Below the pieces are notes generated by a model, which did no database searches, was not told the DNA's origin, and saw only the letters and a list, made by a program, of their open reading frames with translations. This document shows, in pieces, positions 8,486 through 17,731 of a stretch of DNA of 37,094 bases; the first letter of the stretch is position 1, and each line of letters starts with the position of its first letter. This stretch comes from Lachnospiraceae bacterium A4 (GTDB lineage Bacteria; Bacillota; Clostridia; Lachnospirales; Lachnospiraceae): NCBI GenBank assembly GCA_000403215.2, contig KE159564.1, forward strand, positions 1-37,094, read 5' to 3'. Both the position numbers and the translations under genes were made by a program.

Positions 8486-11298
8486 CTGTATACCTCCTTG
8501 GGCTCGATTGGCTTGGAGATATGATCATTCATACCACACTGATATGAGTTCTGCACATCACTCTCCATCGCATTTGCTGTCATGGCGATAATAGGAATTG
8601 TCTTACAGTCCTCCCGCGCTATTTTTCGAATCTGCATAGCCGCCTCATCTCCCCGCAGAACGGGCATCGTAATATCCATAAAAACAAGATCATATGTTCC
8701 CTCTGCTGCATTTCTTAGCTTGTCCACTGCTTCCCTGCCATTTCTGGCTTCATCAATCGTGAGCTCTGCATCCTCCAAAAAACCTTTGACAATCTCCAGA
8801 TTCATGCGCTTATCATCGACAATCAGAATATTTTTCCCCGGATATTTTTCCTGAAGCACTGCAAAGTCAATCTCTTTGCCTGCGATCTCCTCCTCGCAGA
8901 TCTTAAATGGCAGCATCACTGTGACCTTTGTTCCCACATTGAGGATACTTTCAATCTCAATAGTCCCCTTCATCAATTCCACAAGATTCTTGGTAATCGA
9001 CATGCCAAGCCCTGTGCCCTCGATCTGTTCTGACAGCTCTGTCATTTCGCGCTCAAAGGGTTCAAAAGCACGCTTCACAAAATCACCACTCATGCCAATG
9101 CCATTATCCCGAATAATAAATAAAATAGAACACGTCGCTTCGTCTTTGGCTGTCTGTTCAATGACCTCCATACTGATTCTGCCAAACGCCGACGTATACT
9201 TTACTGCGTTCGAGAGAAGGTTTGTAATCACCTGACGCACCCTAAGCTCGTCCATAAACAGATACCGGTGCACGATCCTGCTGCAATCAATCGCAAAAAT
9301 CTGTTGATTTTCCTCACAGCGGTTTCGGATCAAGATTTCCAAATCACTGATGAGCTTTACCAGATCGCCTGATTTCTCACGCACTTCAATGACGCCGCTC
9401 TCAATTTTATTCATGTCGAGCACATCATTGATCAGCGCAAGCATATTCTGCGAGGACAGAAGTATGATATCCAGACACCGGTCAACCTCCGACACATCTT
9501 CTATGTGCTTTTTTGCCAAATATGCCATTCCCAAAATAACATTCATCGGTGTCCTGAGATCATGTGACATGGTAGAGAGAAATTTACTCTTTGCGTTGTT
9601 GGCACTCTCTGCCTGTAACAGTGCTTTTTCCAAATCCTTACTCTTTTCCGCCAGAAGTTTTGTCATTTCCAATTCCTTCTGAACCTGCTCCGCCTTCCAC
9701 AGCTCATGCTTTTTGAACGCATCAATATTTCTGATCAAGATAACCATTCGAGAGCCTGAAATCATGTTGACCTTGGCGTTATACTGACGATAATAATGGT
9801 ATTCCCCCTTTTTATCCCGAATACGGTACTCACACTCTGCTCTGCCTTCGCGCTCAAAGCGCTCGTCTGACAGCTCTGTATGAAATTTCTCGATATCCTG
9901 CTCGTGAATACTGCCCAATATGGCATTCACCAAGCTCGAATACATTCCTTTTTCTGGAAAATCCAGAATCCTCTCGAGACGACGATGCAAGCACTCATAG
10001 CGGTCCGCTTCAATATCGCGGATTGCAACCAGTGTATAGATATGGTTCATCGCCTCTGACGCGAGAACCTCATTGGTCCTAATCTGCATTTCTTCATTGT
10101 AATCTCTGATTGCAAAGATCATCTTTTCATTTCCAGCCCCATACTCAGGCACCGGAAAGCATTCCAGCCTTTTCCAGTGATCATCATGGGACTCATAGAT
10201 AAATTCGATCTTTTTCTCCCCTGCCGCAAAGCGCCGCATAATCTCCTCTGTATTGAGCAGTTGGCTGAAAATCTCCCGATAGGGCGGCTTTGTCCATGAC
10301 ACAATCGCCATCTCCATCAGATGCGCAAAATCACCTGTAAGATTTCTGATATAGCTGCCATACTGCTCCGTAGAGCGAATAATCTCATAAGAGCCTTGAC
10401 GCAGGTCCACCACATATACCTCGAAGTACGCACGGCTAAAATACATGAGCATTTCATCACGCTGCTGTTCACGGTGTGCATGAAGCGCCTCCCCTGTATT
10501 TTGCGGGGAACAAGCCGCCCTTTTCGACGTTTTTTGCCTCATTAAAAGGATTACACAGACAGTTGCCAGCAGCAACGACACTGCCTGAAGCACAAAAATC
10601 TGCCGCTTAATCCGCTCATTCTGCCTGTCCAGCTCATCTACCCGCTCCTCAGCAAGCATGGATAATTCCCACAGTTCTTTTGTGATCTCATCTGCTAGAA
10701 AATGATATGTCTTGACGAATGCCTCCCTCTCATAAAAACTCTCCTGCCAAGAATCTACTTCTGATTCCGTAACATCTAAATCCGTACTGTCCAACTCTTT
10801 CAATTCTGAACTGGTAAACTCATAATTTTCAGTGTCAATAATATATGTTTTTAGCGGCTGTGTCTCCCCGTAAGTACTTGAATTCACCTGATACCGCTTT
10901 AGTGCATACTGAAGAAATAAGAGTTCATACTCCTGTAATTTCTCACAGTTTTCTTTGAGCAGTGCACTTTTTTCGCGTTCTGCCCTCGAATGCTCATGTG
11001 CCGCCATAGCTTTTAATAAGTCCTGCCTGCCGTTTGGACTCTGCTTGAGCTCCCAGTAGGACTTAAAATATTCAATGTCTCCAATGGCGGCATACGTCCG
11101 CATATAATATGCCAGATTGCTAGATGTCATGGTAAGCTGGCTGAATAGTCCAATCTGCTCATTCTGCTCCTGAATTGTGTTATCATTTCGGGATAATTGT
11201 CTGTCAAAGTAACCCATATTGACACTCAGTAATGCAATCAGCAGAAATATGCATATCAAAGTCAACGATGTCTGGGTACTCTGTATCCATTTTTTCAT
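8458..11298 (-). CDS. Hybrid sensor histidine kinase / response regulator
   Basis: A 946-residue membrane sensor. Segments at residues 11-30 and 234-253 bracket an extracellular helical sensor region; two PAS-like modules follow (about 280-400 and 415-530), a coiled coil, HisKA with SHDLRTPMN (His579), HATPase with LLSNAVKYT, DNGIGMS and GTGLGMSI, and a C-terminal receiver (Asp828/829, phospho-acceptor Asp875 in FMDITMP, Lys929). No DNA-binding output is fused, so it must signal to a partner not seen here. It sits 16 nt after a 91-aa protein gene and overlaps the radical SAM gene. Confidence 0.93.
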   Translation of the reverse strand: MKKWIQSTQTSLTLICIFLLIALLSVNMGYFDRQLSRNDNTIQEQNEQIGLFSQLTMTSSNLAYYMRTYAAIGDIEYFKSYWELKQSPNGRQDLLKAMAAHEHSRAEREKSALLKENCEKLQEYELLFLQYALKRYQVNSSTYGETQPLKTYIIDTENYEFTSSELKELDSTDLDVTESEVDSWQESFYEREAFVKTYHFLADEITKELWELSMLAEERVDELDRQNERIKRQIFVLQAVSLLLATVCVILLMRQKTSKRAACSPQNTGEALHAHREQQRDEMLMYFSRAYFEVYVVDLRQGSYEIIRSTEQYGSYIRNLTGDFAHLMEMAIVSWTKPPYREIFSQLLNTEEIMRRFAAGEKKIEFIYESHDDHWKRLECFPVPEYGAGNEKMIFAIRDYNEEMQIRTNEVLASEAMNHIYTLVAIRDIEADRYECLHRRLERILDFPEKGMYSSLVNAILGSIHEQDIEKFHTELSDERFEREGRAECEYRIRDKKGEYHYYRQYNAKVNMISGSRMVILIRNIDAFKKHELWKAEQVQKELEMTKLLAEKSKDLEKALLQAESANNAKSKFLSTMSHDLRTPMNVILGMAYLAKKHIEDVSEVDRCLDIILLSSQNMLALINDVLDMNKIESGVIEVREKSGDLVKLISDLEILIRNRCEENQQIFAIDCSRIVHRYLFMDELRVRQVITNLLSNAVKYTSAFGRISMEVIEQTAKDEATCSILFIIRDNGIGMSGDFVKRAFEPFEREMTELSEQIEGTGLGMSITKNLVELMKGTIEIESILNVGTKVTVMLPFKICEEEIAGKEIDFAVLQEKYPGKNILIVDDKRMNLEIVKGFLEDAELTIDEARNGREAVDKLRNAAEGTYDLVFMDITMPVLRGDEAAMQIRKIAREDCKTIPIIAMTANAMESDVQNSYQCGMNDHISKPIEPKEVYRCLNKWLRE

Positions 11299-11314
11299 TT
11301 GAAACCGAACTTCC

Positions 11315-11590
11315 TTATAGCTTAAAAATCAAGTCGTGATTAATTTGTTTTGCATTTTTGATAATGCTCTGTTCCTGATCTTTTAAATACAGTTGCAGCT
11401 GTGCGAGCTCTCCCTCATCAAAGCCCCTTGAATGGACTACAGTCCTGCTCGGTAGTACGATCTCTGCATAGTCGTCTCTGTCCTCCGACTTTCTCTCAAA
11501 GCATACATGTATCACTTTCCCTTTCTTCCCGGGAAGCAGTCCTGTATGTGTCATTGTGATTTTGTCACTGTCATTGATCTGAATATTCAT
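11315..11590 (-). CDS. Conserved hypothetical 91-aa protein upstream of the kinase
   Basis: A soluble protein with a beta-rich first half (KGKVIHVCFERK, YAEIVLPSRTVV) and a helical, basic end. I do not recognise a family. GGAGAG precedes the start, and the kinase gene begins 16 nt after it, so it is likely the first or second gene of the kinase operon. A regulatory or ligand-related role for the kinase is only a guess from position. Confidence 0.7.
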   Translation of the reverse strand: MNIQINDSDKITMTHTGLLPGKKGKVIHVCFERKSEDRDDYAEIVLPSRTVVHSRGFDEGELAQLQLYLKDQEQSIIKNAKQINHDLIFKL

Positions 11591-11594
11591 TACT

Positions 11595-11693
11595 CTACTC
11601 TCCTTCTTTTTTTAATATCATATGATGAAAGTCCCCCAACTGGCTCCATACAATCTGTTTTAGCATTCGCTCCCACGGTAATAATTGTTCCAC
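11595..11693 (-). CDS. Possible 32-aa small protein heading the kinase operon
   Basis: A GTG-started frame (MEQLLPWERMLKQ... ending KKEGE) with AGGAG 10 nt upstream stops 4 nt before the ATG of the 91-aa gene; its end supplies that gene's ribosome site. It is downstream of a good promoter. No similarity is known to me, so this is a weak call based on translation signals and spacing. Confidence 0.35.
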   Translation of the reverse strand: MEQLLPWERMLKQIVWSQLGDFHHMILKKEGE

Positions 11694-11734
11694 GTTTTTG
11701 TCACTCCTATCACTTTTCTTTGGACTTCTGTTTT

Positions 11735-11763
11735 ATTATAATATAAATTGTTGAAAATGCAAA
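11735..11763 (-). promoter_or_regulatory. Promoter of the kinase operon
   Basis: Minus-strand TTTGCA (11758-11763), 17-bp spacer and perfect TATAAT (11735-11740), 40 bp upstream of the possible 32-aa gene. Confidence 0.6.
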
Positions 11764-11818
11764 GAAATAAATTGGCTGGGGTTTTATTTTTGAAGAAGAT
11801 ATCACAAACAACAAAAAA

Positions 11819-11856
11819 CACCGAATATATGGTCTCCCTTATATCCGGTGCTTTTT
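11819..11856. terminator. Hairpin terminator at the left island edge
   Basis: Arms 11819-11829 and 11840-11850 (CACCGAATATA with TATATCCGGTG) are followed by T5 on the plus strand and preceded by A6, so it can act in both directions. Its arms share CCRAATATA with the hairpin at 24480-24517, with compensating differences, and both are followed by the same 17-bp core. Confidence 0.75.
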
Positions 11857-11869
11857 CGTGTATATATTG

Positions 11870-11886
11870 TTATTTATAGTTGACAA
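11870..11886. repeat. Putative attL core (17-bp direct repeat, copy 1)
   Basis: TTATTTATAGTTGACAA occurs here and at 24540-24556 in the same orientation; I found no third copy. Similarity extends leftward through a GTATATATTG / GTACATATTG stretch and a terminator hairpin. The second copy lies 113 bp upstream of an integrase start. Interpreted as an attachment-site pair bounding a 12.7-kb island. Confidence 0.5.
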
Positions 11887-11990
11887 ATACAACGAAATAA
11901 CACCTCAACATCTGAATTTTACAATACTTTTTGTGTTTTTCTTCTTCAAGTGATATTTGAAAGTGATATCTATGCCTTCTTAAGTGATCA

Positions 11991-12098
11991 TCAAACATCA
12001 TAAATATTATATGGATAAGCCTCCAAACCGTCAACAATTCTATTATTTATATTTATTTCCCTGCTTTTCAAATCATCCGAATTTCCATTAAATATCAT
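11991..12098 (-). other. Possible gene remnant (35-codon frame)
   Basis: An open frame ending EAYPYNIYDV has protein-like composition but no ribosome site, and the frame continues upstream without a start to a stop near 12120. It may be the 3' remnant of a gene at the island's left edge. The rest of 11887-12130 shows nothing else. Confidence 0.2.
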
Positions 12099-12129
12099 AT
12101 AAAAGCTTACACCCAAATATCCTCATACA

Positions 12130-12652
12130 TTAAATTTCAAGCTTTAATCCCTGATATGTATTTAGGATTTTTTCAAATTCCTTCTGCTTCATGTAATATT
12201 CTCTTCCAACCTGTATGCCAAATCCCATTGATTTTGCCACTCGCAAAAAAACGAAGTGCAAAATCACTTTCCTTGTTAAAAATCTCCATGATATCCTTTT
12301 TCCCAATCAAAGGCGCCTGTCCTTTCTCCACCTTTTCTAAAAGCCTTTCCATACTGTCTTTAATTTGCAAAATCATTAATCCTTGAACGGATATGTAAGA
12401 TTTTAAAATTTCCATAGTTTCATTCATTTGCATTATCATTGCCTCATTCGTCAGGGAGTCAATTCCCATATGTTCTGATTGCTGCCTTACATCCTCCCAT
12501 TTGTATTTTAAATCCAATGCTTCTATATATAACACCTCCTCGCCCCTATTGATATTCAGAAATCTGCTTGTAAAGAACTTTGTTCCGGCAGACTGTTTTC
12601 GCACTTTAATTTGTGATAATAGAACATACTTATAATGGCAATATTTTATCAT
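12130..12652 (-). pseudogene. Excisionase-like wHTH gene, downstream copy, frameshifted
   Basis: This is the second of two tandem copies. It has a coiled-coil stretch (MNETMEILK..., KDSMERLLEKVEKGQA) and the start of the C-terminal helix-turn-helix (KKDIMEIFNKESDFALRF), but a run of seven A (12245-12251) has one base more than the sister copy, so the uninterrupted frame ends early at 12173 with an unrelated tail. Removing one base restores the same ending GLKLEI at 12130-12132. The N-terminal 60 codons differ from the sister copy. The C-terminal domain resembles the excisionase/MerR-like DNA-binding fold; this assignment is by pattern only. Confidence 0.55.
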
Positions 12653-12655
12653 CCA

Positions 12656-13114
12656 TTAAATTTCAAGCTTTAATCCCTGATATGTTTTTAACATTTTTTC
12701 GAACTCTTCCCGCTTAATATAGTATTCCTTACCAACCTGTATACCAAATCCGATTGATTTTGCCACTCGTAAAAACCGAAGTGCAAAATCACTTTCTTTG
12801 TTAAAGATTTCCATGGTATCCTTCTTTCCGATCTGGGAAGCCTGTCCCTTCTCCACCTTCTCCAAAAGCCTATCTGCAATATCTTTTATTTGTGAAATCA
12901 TTGATTCCTGAACTTCTACCCGCCATTTCAATATATCTATCGTCTCATTCATCTGTTCAATGATTTTATCTTTTGACTCCAATTCCTTATTTGCAAGTTC
13001 TAACTTTTGCTTGGCAATTTCCAAATCATTTTTTTAAATTTCCACTTCCATAAGTACCCTCCTTTTTGCTTTCTCTATTTCAGTTTCCGTTCGTATTATT
13101 TTTAAATATCGCAT
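12656..13114 (-). pseudogene. Excisionase-like wHTH gene, upstream copy, with early in-frame stop
   Basis: The C-terminal 122 codons (12656-13024) are open: a coiled coil (KQKLELANKELESKDKIIEQ) then a wHTH-like domain with FALRFLRVAKSIGFG, VGKEYYIKREEFEKML. Upstream, the same frame runs from an ATG at 13114 with GGAGG just before it, through a second ATG at 13051 that also has AAGGAGGG, but is broken by TAA at 13034-13036. Either translation restarts at a TTG (13024) or the gene is dead. It is a tandem duplicate of the next copy, near identical over about 200 bp. Confidence 0.55.
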
Positions 13115-13117
13115 CAC

Positions 13118-14143
13118 CCTCCGCCTGTCATAATTAGTATACCACATTAGATTTCAAATATTAAGTCTGCGGAAAACACTATCTTCATATTCTTATCTAC
13201 GACAATCTGTCAACCAAAAATCCTATGGTAATTTCAATATAAAAAAGATACTAAAAAGGACAAAAAAAGAGGACGATGGGGAAATTCAGAATGAAACCAT
13301 GCTGATAATCCGGCACAGCCTGTGTCAGAAAAATCCGCCATTCCAAAGGATTATGGGAGATAACAGAGGGGACATAAACAGAGGATGACAGGGATATACG
13401 GCAGAGCAGCTGTGTGAACGGCAGCAGGCGATAAAACCAATGAACATAACTGCTGCCGGAGTCCATAAGGTAATGGCTGCACAGGAAGAAATTTCCACTG
13501 AATCATAACGGTGCCAGCACAATGAATTACGGATGCAGCGATAACAGTCATCACGAATAGCAGCCGACACACAGCAGAAACCGTCATCCTCTTTTTCTTT
13601 ATTTTTCGCACATTTTTCTTATCTATAAGAAAGGAATCATCCGCTGTTTTCAGGGTTTTCGGCGAAGTTGCGGGATGTGACGATTACCGTGTCCTCTTCT
13701 TTTTTTCAGATTTTTTTCTTTTTAATCAGTGGAGGGAATAGACCGGAACGGCAAAAAATGATGATGCGGGGAGCATTTTTTAAGGAAAATAAAAGGAAAA
13801 AGGGGAGGACGGGCAGGGCGGCTTTATATGAATGTATTGGCTGCAGGAGTCCGCCGCTACTTTTACTTTTTCATTCTTCTTTTTCAAGATGCGGAGCAGC
13901 CATATGTTGGAACGGCAGCAGGTTGCAGGGTTGTATTAAAAAGGATGAAAAAAGAGGACCCTGAGAATCACTTCCCAAGGTCCTGTACCTGAAAATTCAA
14001 TGTGTTTTTCGTCATGGATCCAGCAAAAACTAAAATCTGCTTTCAGCAAAAATTTGTTTTGCAGGAACATAGTATCTCCTCCAAAATACCACCATCATCA
14101 ATAATCCACAATAGCAGACAGTACCAACAAGTTTTTCTGTTTA
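13118..14143. other. Gene-poor kilobase inside the island
   Basis: I see no supportable gene. Short hydrophobic frames on the minus strand (13251-13611) lack ribosome sites and conserved character. The stretch is distinct in composition from its AT-rich neighbours and carries a 23-bp imperfect direct repeat, TAAAAAGGA..AAAAAAGAGGAC-type, at 13252-13274 and 13937-13959, with inverted related motifs near 13577 and 13689. It may contain decayed mobile DNA. Confidence 0.4.
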
Positions 14144-17047
14144 CTACTCTATGAAATATTTAAAATATAATTTTAAAAGCTGGCTACCAATTTCACCACA
14201 TTCCATTCTTTCTGCAAATTTCCTGCTAATATTAACTCTTGCAACTTCATTTTGAGCAATTTCTTTTAATAATCCCCCCCGAAACTGTTTCAACCATTCT
14301 ATATCAAACTTACTATAATCAAAGTTTTCTATATCTCCCAGAAACACCAGTCTGAAGTCATCAGAATTCATAACAGCATCTTTGAACCTATCAACATATT
14401 TTACTTTATTATTAATGTATAGATTACACATTTCATTCAGTATTGCTTCATACGGATTTGGGCTATATCCTCTACTATCTTCTTTAATCTTATCTATTTT
14501 TGCAAAAATCAGACTTTCGTAATCTTCCGTCGGTTCTATAATATCATTTATAACCATTTCATAATATAATTCATGCATATTTAAAGAGTTTTCTTTAAAT
14601 TGTTCTATTAGGTATTCCTTAATTATCCTTTGGTTCCGCTCACTACAATAAGGATACATTTTTGTAATAACTAAAGAGGTCTCATTCTTCAAAAGTCCAC
14701 TCAGATTTTCATCGTATTTTTCATTATACATACTATAAAAAACAAAACAAACATTTGATATTATATCATCATAATCATGAAGAGAACTTCCATCCGCAAA
14801 CTCTGCCTGCCTAACCAGATTTTGCAAAAATCTACCTACAGCATAATCGTATATCTTAAACACTCCCTCCTGTCTATTCTTAAAATTCTTTTTTTCATGC
14901 CCCACTTTTAGAATCCTATAAATTATCCCTTTATGTTCTCTGCAGACAAGCCAATTTAATCTTTCAGAAATACAATCGACTAAATCCTCAGCTAATCCAC
15001 AATCAATATCCATATATGATACAACCATTAAACAATTCCATAGTTCACGATTACATCTAAGTCCTTTTTCCCTTCGCAAATTACCTAAAACTATTTTTAT
15101 AAAATCACTGCAATTTTCTTCTAACGGAATAGTATCTATTCCACATTGTTCAAACATATTCTTGATTTCTTTTTCTGACATATATTTTATTATTAAGAAA
15201 AGCTCAAATGTTCCTATATTAGGTGCATGTATATTACCTATCTGCTCCTCTTCAAAATAGTCTTTTTTGTCTGGTGTAACTGCACTTGCCAATATGCTTC
15301 TAACATATAAGATAAAGACTTCTTGTACCTCTCGGTAATTGTCAATCATAATGCAATTACATACAAGATAACGAAAATAATCCTTAATCATCCATTGCAA
15401 ATTAATGTAATCAGGAACCCCCGCAAAAAAAGAATATATTGTATTCTGTTGTTTCTTCACCTTCTCTGAAATCCTATATGCATCCTGAAACAACGAATAC
15501 TGAAGTTGAAAAGAACTAATATCTTTTAACATCTGATTATCATCGGAAGATAAATCTGGCATATCCATGATTATACTATTCAAATTAATACACTCAATCT
15601 CATCCCTTATTTTATTCCAGATTTCCTTTAATGTATTTGCATCATGCTCAATAAAGCCTTTTATCTTAACTTTATTAAACTGTGCAATATAGTATGTATA
15701 GAATTCCCGTTTTTTAAATGCCTTTTCCGCCGCATCACACAATGCAGAATAAGCTTTTGAATACTCTTCCAGTACATAATAAATATATGCTTGCTGTAGG
15801 TATAAAAGTGTATCATCATATTTAAAAAATCCATTGCGATTAGTTACGGATCTTAGTTCCTCATAATCAAAAGTCATAATTAAATCAATAATTTTATTCT
15901 CAGTATGCGGAATATCAATATATTCGTAACCTTTTTCTTTTAGTACACCAATTCTATCAATCCCACTCTTCTGCAATATGTTGGCAATTACACCATATGC
16001 ATCATTTGAATCAAAGTTTTTTTCATTAACTTTTTCAATTAATCTTAATAATAATTCATTTGTATTTCTCTTGTTAGGCCTGCATCCTACCACATCTGCC
16101 TCAACTAATAAATTACACTTTCCCAATCCTGCTTTTAGATATTTTCCCAAGATATAATTAATATTTAGATATGGTCTAAAATATCTCGCAGCCTCTTCCA
16201 CATCTGACAAATTTTCCCCATATCCAACCTTAATCAAATCCATCACTTCTATCAATGCTTTTTGGTTATCTTCATCAAAGGTATTCGTATATATCACATT
16301 AACACCCAAGTTTTTGTAATATTCAAATTCATTTTCATCGTAATTTCTAAAACCTTCAAGCATATATGCATGTTGAAAGTCATTACCCAAGACATCCTTA
16401 ACCCAAGAAAACAATTGTTTCATGTCCGGGTCATTAAACGAATAACCAATAAACAAAACTATATTCTTTGCAATTATTGCTTTAATATATGTTTCTATCA
16501 AACGAAAATTGTAACTATAACTTAAATAGTCATCCTCTTTCAGCACAAAATTATCATGCTGGAAATCACCATGCATTTTGATAATCAATTTTTCATTTTT
16601 TATATATGGTAAGTCCTTATCCTGAGAAACCGTCGCATATATGTGTCCTCTGTTACTCATCTCTTGTGCTAAAAAATCTGTATAATTTGTAGTTATTATT
16701 GTATTTACATTAAAATCAACCACTTTCCTATGTAAATCATTTATTGGCATTTCTCTCCCATAGTGAAAAATCTCCCTGCTTAATTCCACATATTCTTTTT
16801 TACCACGGGAATTGAAATAGAACTGCGGCACTTTTAAATTATCCACATCCTCAGGCCGAATATTCATATGCTTACAAAACTCTTTTTTCGCATCATCCCA
16901 GAGAGGCATATCTGAGTTCCGATCTACTCCCGCCCCGACAAACAAGACCAATTTTTTTGACATATATGCCTGATGCAGTATGTCAATGGATTCTTGAACA
17001 AAAGCTCCTTTTTCTATTTTATTAAAATCTATGCTGCTCATCATCAT
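14144..17047 (-). CDS. SIR2-domain protein, large, defence-associated type
   Basis: 967 residues. The first about 270 form a SIR2 NAD-binding domain: FVGAG (residues 36-40), TTNYTDFL (Asn121, Asp124), the catalytic-type His159 in IKMHGDF, and FIGYSFNDPDM (199-208). The remaining about 700 residues are helical, without motifs I recognise, and could be a repeat-type sensor. SIR2 domains with such C-termini (DSR1/DSR2 and relatives) are known anti-phage NAD hydrolases; that this one acts so is inferred. The reading frame is intact. The third Met (17041) is the better start, with GGGGG 7 nt upstream. It is the last gene of the leftward deaminase cluster, about 145 bp after the deaminase. Confidence 0.88.
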   Translation of the reverse strand: MMMSSIDFNKIEKGAFVQESIDILHQAYMSKKLVLFVGAGVDRNSDMPLWDDAKKEFCKHMNIRPEDVDNLKVPQFYFNSRGKKEYVELSREIFHYGREMPINDLHRKVVDFNVNTIITTNYTDFLAQEMSNRGHIYATVSQDKDLPYIKNEKLIIKMHGDFQHDNFVLKEDDYLSYSYNFRLIETYIKAIIAKNIVLFIGYSFNDPDMKQLFSWVKDVLGNDFQHAYMLEGFRNYDENEFEYYKNLGVNVIYTNTFDEDNQKALIEVMDLIKVGYGENLSDVEEAARYFRPYLNINYILGKYLKAGLGKCNLLVEADVVGCRPNKRNTNELLLRLIEKVNEKNFDSNDAYGVIANILQKSGIDRIGVLKEKGYEYIDIPHTENKIIDLIMTFDYEELRSVTNRNGFFKYDDTLLYLQQAYIYYVLEEYSKAYSALCDAAEKAFKKREFYTYYIAQFNKVKIKGFIEHDANTLKEIWNKIRDEIECINLNSIIMDMPDLSSDDNQMLKDISSFQLQYSLFQDAYRISEKVKKQQNTIYSFFAGVPDYINLQWMIKDYFRYLVCNCIMIDNYREVQEVFILYVRSILASAVTPDKKDYFEEEQIGNIHAPNIGTFELFLIIKYMSEKEIKNMFEQCGIDTIPLEENCSDFIKIVLGNLRREKGLRCNRELWNCLMVVSYMDIDCGLAEDLVDCISERLNWLVCREHKGIIYRILKVGHEKKNFKNRQEGVFKIYDYAVGRFLQNLVRQAEFADGSSLHDYDDIISNVCFVFYSMYNEKYDENLSGLLKNETSLVITKMYPYCSERNQRIIKEYLIEQFKENSLNMHELYYEMVINDIIEPTEDYESLIFAKIDKIKEDSRGYSPNPYEAILNEMCNLYINNKVKYVDRFKDAVMNSDDFRLVFLGDIENFDYSKFDIEWLKQFRGGLLKEIAQNEVARVNISRKFAERMECGEIGSQLLKLYFKYFIE

Positions 17048-17191
17048 ACCCCCATTTGTCAGTTAATGAATTAACTTTATCCTGAGTTATCAATTGAATC
17101 TTTTATCCACTCTCATAGTTTAACTCTTCTTCCACTATCTTTGGTATGGATTCAATATTGGGTAAAATATAATCAAACAAACTTTTTTACT

Positions 17192-17731
17192 TCACCTAAA
17201 AGTTTGCTCAATCCCCATACTCCTAACATAATCAATCCATTCGTAAATATCTTCAATATCATATCTGTACTGTCCATGTTCGTCCTTTGCTTTTTTTAAT
17301 GCCAGTGTCATAAGTGCATACTCATTTTCCAGTAATGTATCAAACACTCCCTGATCATCTGTATTAACTGACACACTTAAAGACATATCTTTTTCCGGAC
17401 TTCCCAGTTTTCTTGAGTTAAATCTTAATATAGGGTGTTCATCATATTTCATGATCGTTCCTATAAGATAATTTGATGATGGATTTGTTTCTATGCCTAT
17501 ACCGTTCATAACCAGTTGATGAATCATGCTGTCTTGAAGCTGTTTCACCACATCAGCATATCTTCTGTCTACTTTTTGAATGGTTATTTCATTTCCACAT
17601 TCCCTGACTTTTTTGTCAAAATGATATGCATGGTATATTTTTCTTATATCATCTATCTTCCTTAAATTGTCAATATCTTTTATTTGATGATTAAACCCCA
17701 TATCTCTCGTATTTGACCGCTGCATTATCAT
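17192..17731 (-). CDS. Adenosine deaminase-like protein, C-terminal part (frameshifted)
   Basis: This frame completes the deaminase begun at 19682. It carries the end of the TIM barrel: GIETNPSSNYLIG (matching the ExxPxSN motif), HPILRFN and SVSVNTDDQGVF, whose Asp pair corresponds to the zinc-ligand/catalytic Asp of adenosine deaminases. It overlaps the upstream frame by 41 nt, in another phase. Removing one base from CCCC at 17696-17699 joins the two as ...ERYGFNHQ.... A further protein-like frame lies between its stop and 17103 and would be joined by two more single-base changes, so the gene may have been longer. Confidence 0.75.
   Translation of the reverse strand: MIMQRSNTRDMGFNHQIKDIDNLRKIDDIRKIYHAYHFDKKVRECGNEITIQKVDRRYADVVKQLQDSMIHQLVMNGIGIETNPSSNYLIGTIMKYDEHPILRFNSRKLGSPEKDMSLSVSVNTDDQGVFDTLLENEYALMTLALKKAKDEHGQYRYDIEDIYEWIDYVRSMGIEQTFR

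Noticed and set aside
13251-13611. Overlapping minus-strand hydrophobic frames, one with a signal-like N-terminus
   Set aside because: Three frames compete in the same stretch, none has a ribosome site and none keeps protein-like composition throughout.
13668-13964. 98-codon plus-strand frame
   Set aside because: Composition follows the purine/pyrimidine-rich DNA; no ribosome site or domain.
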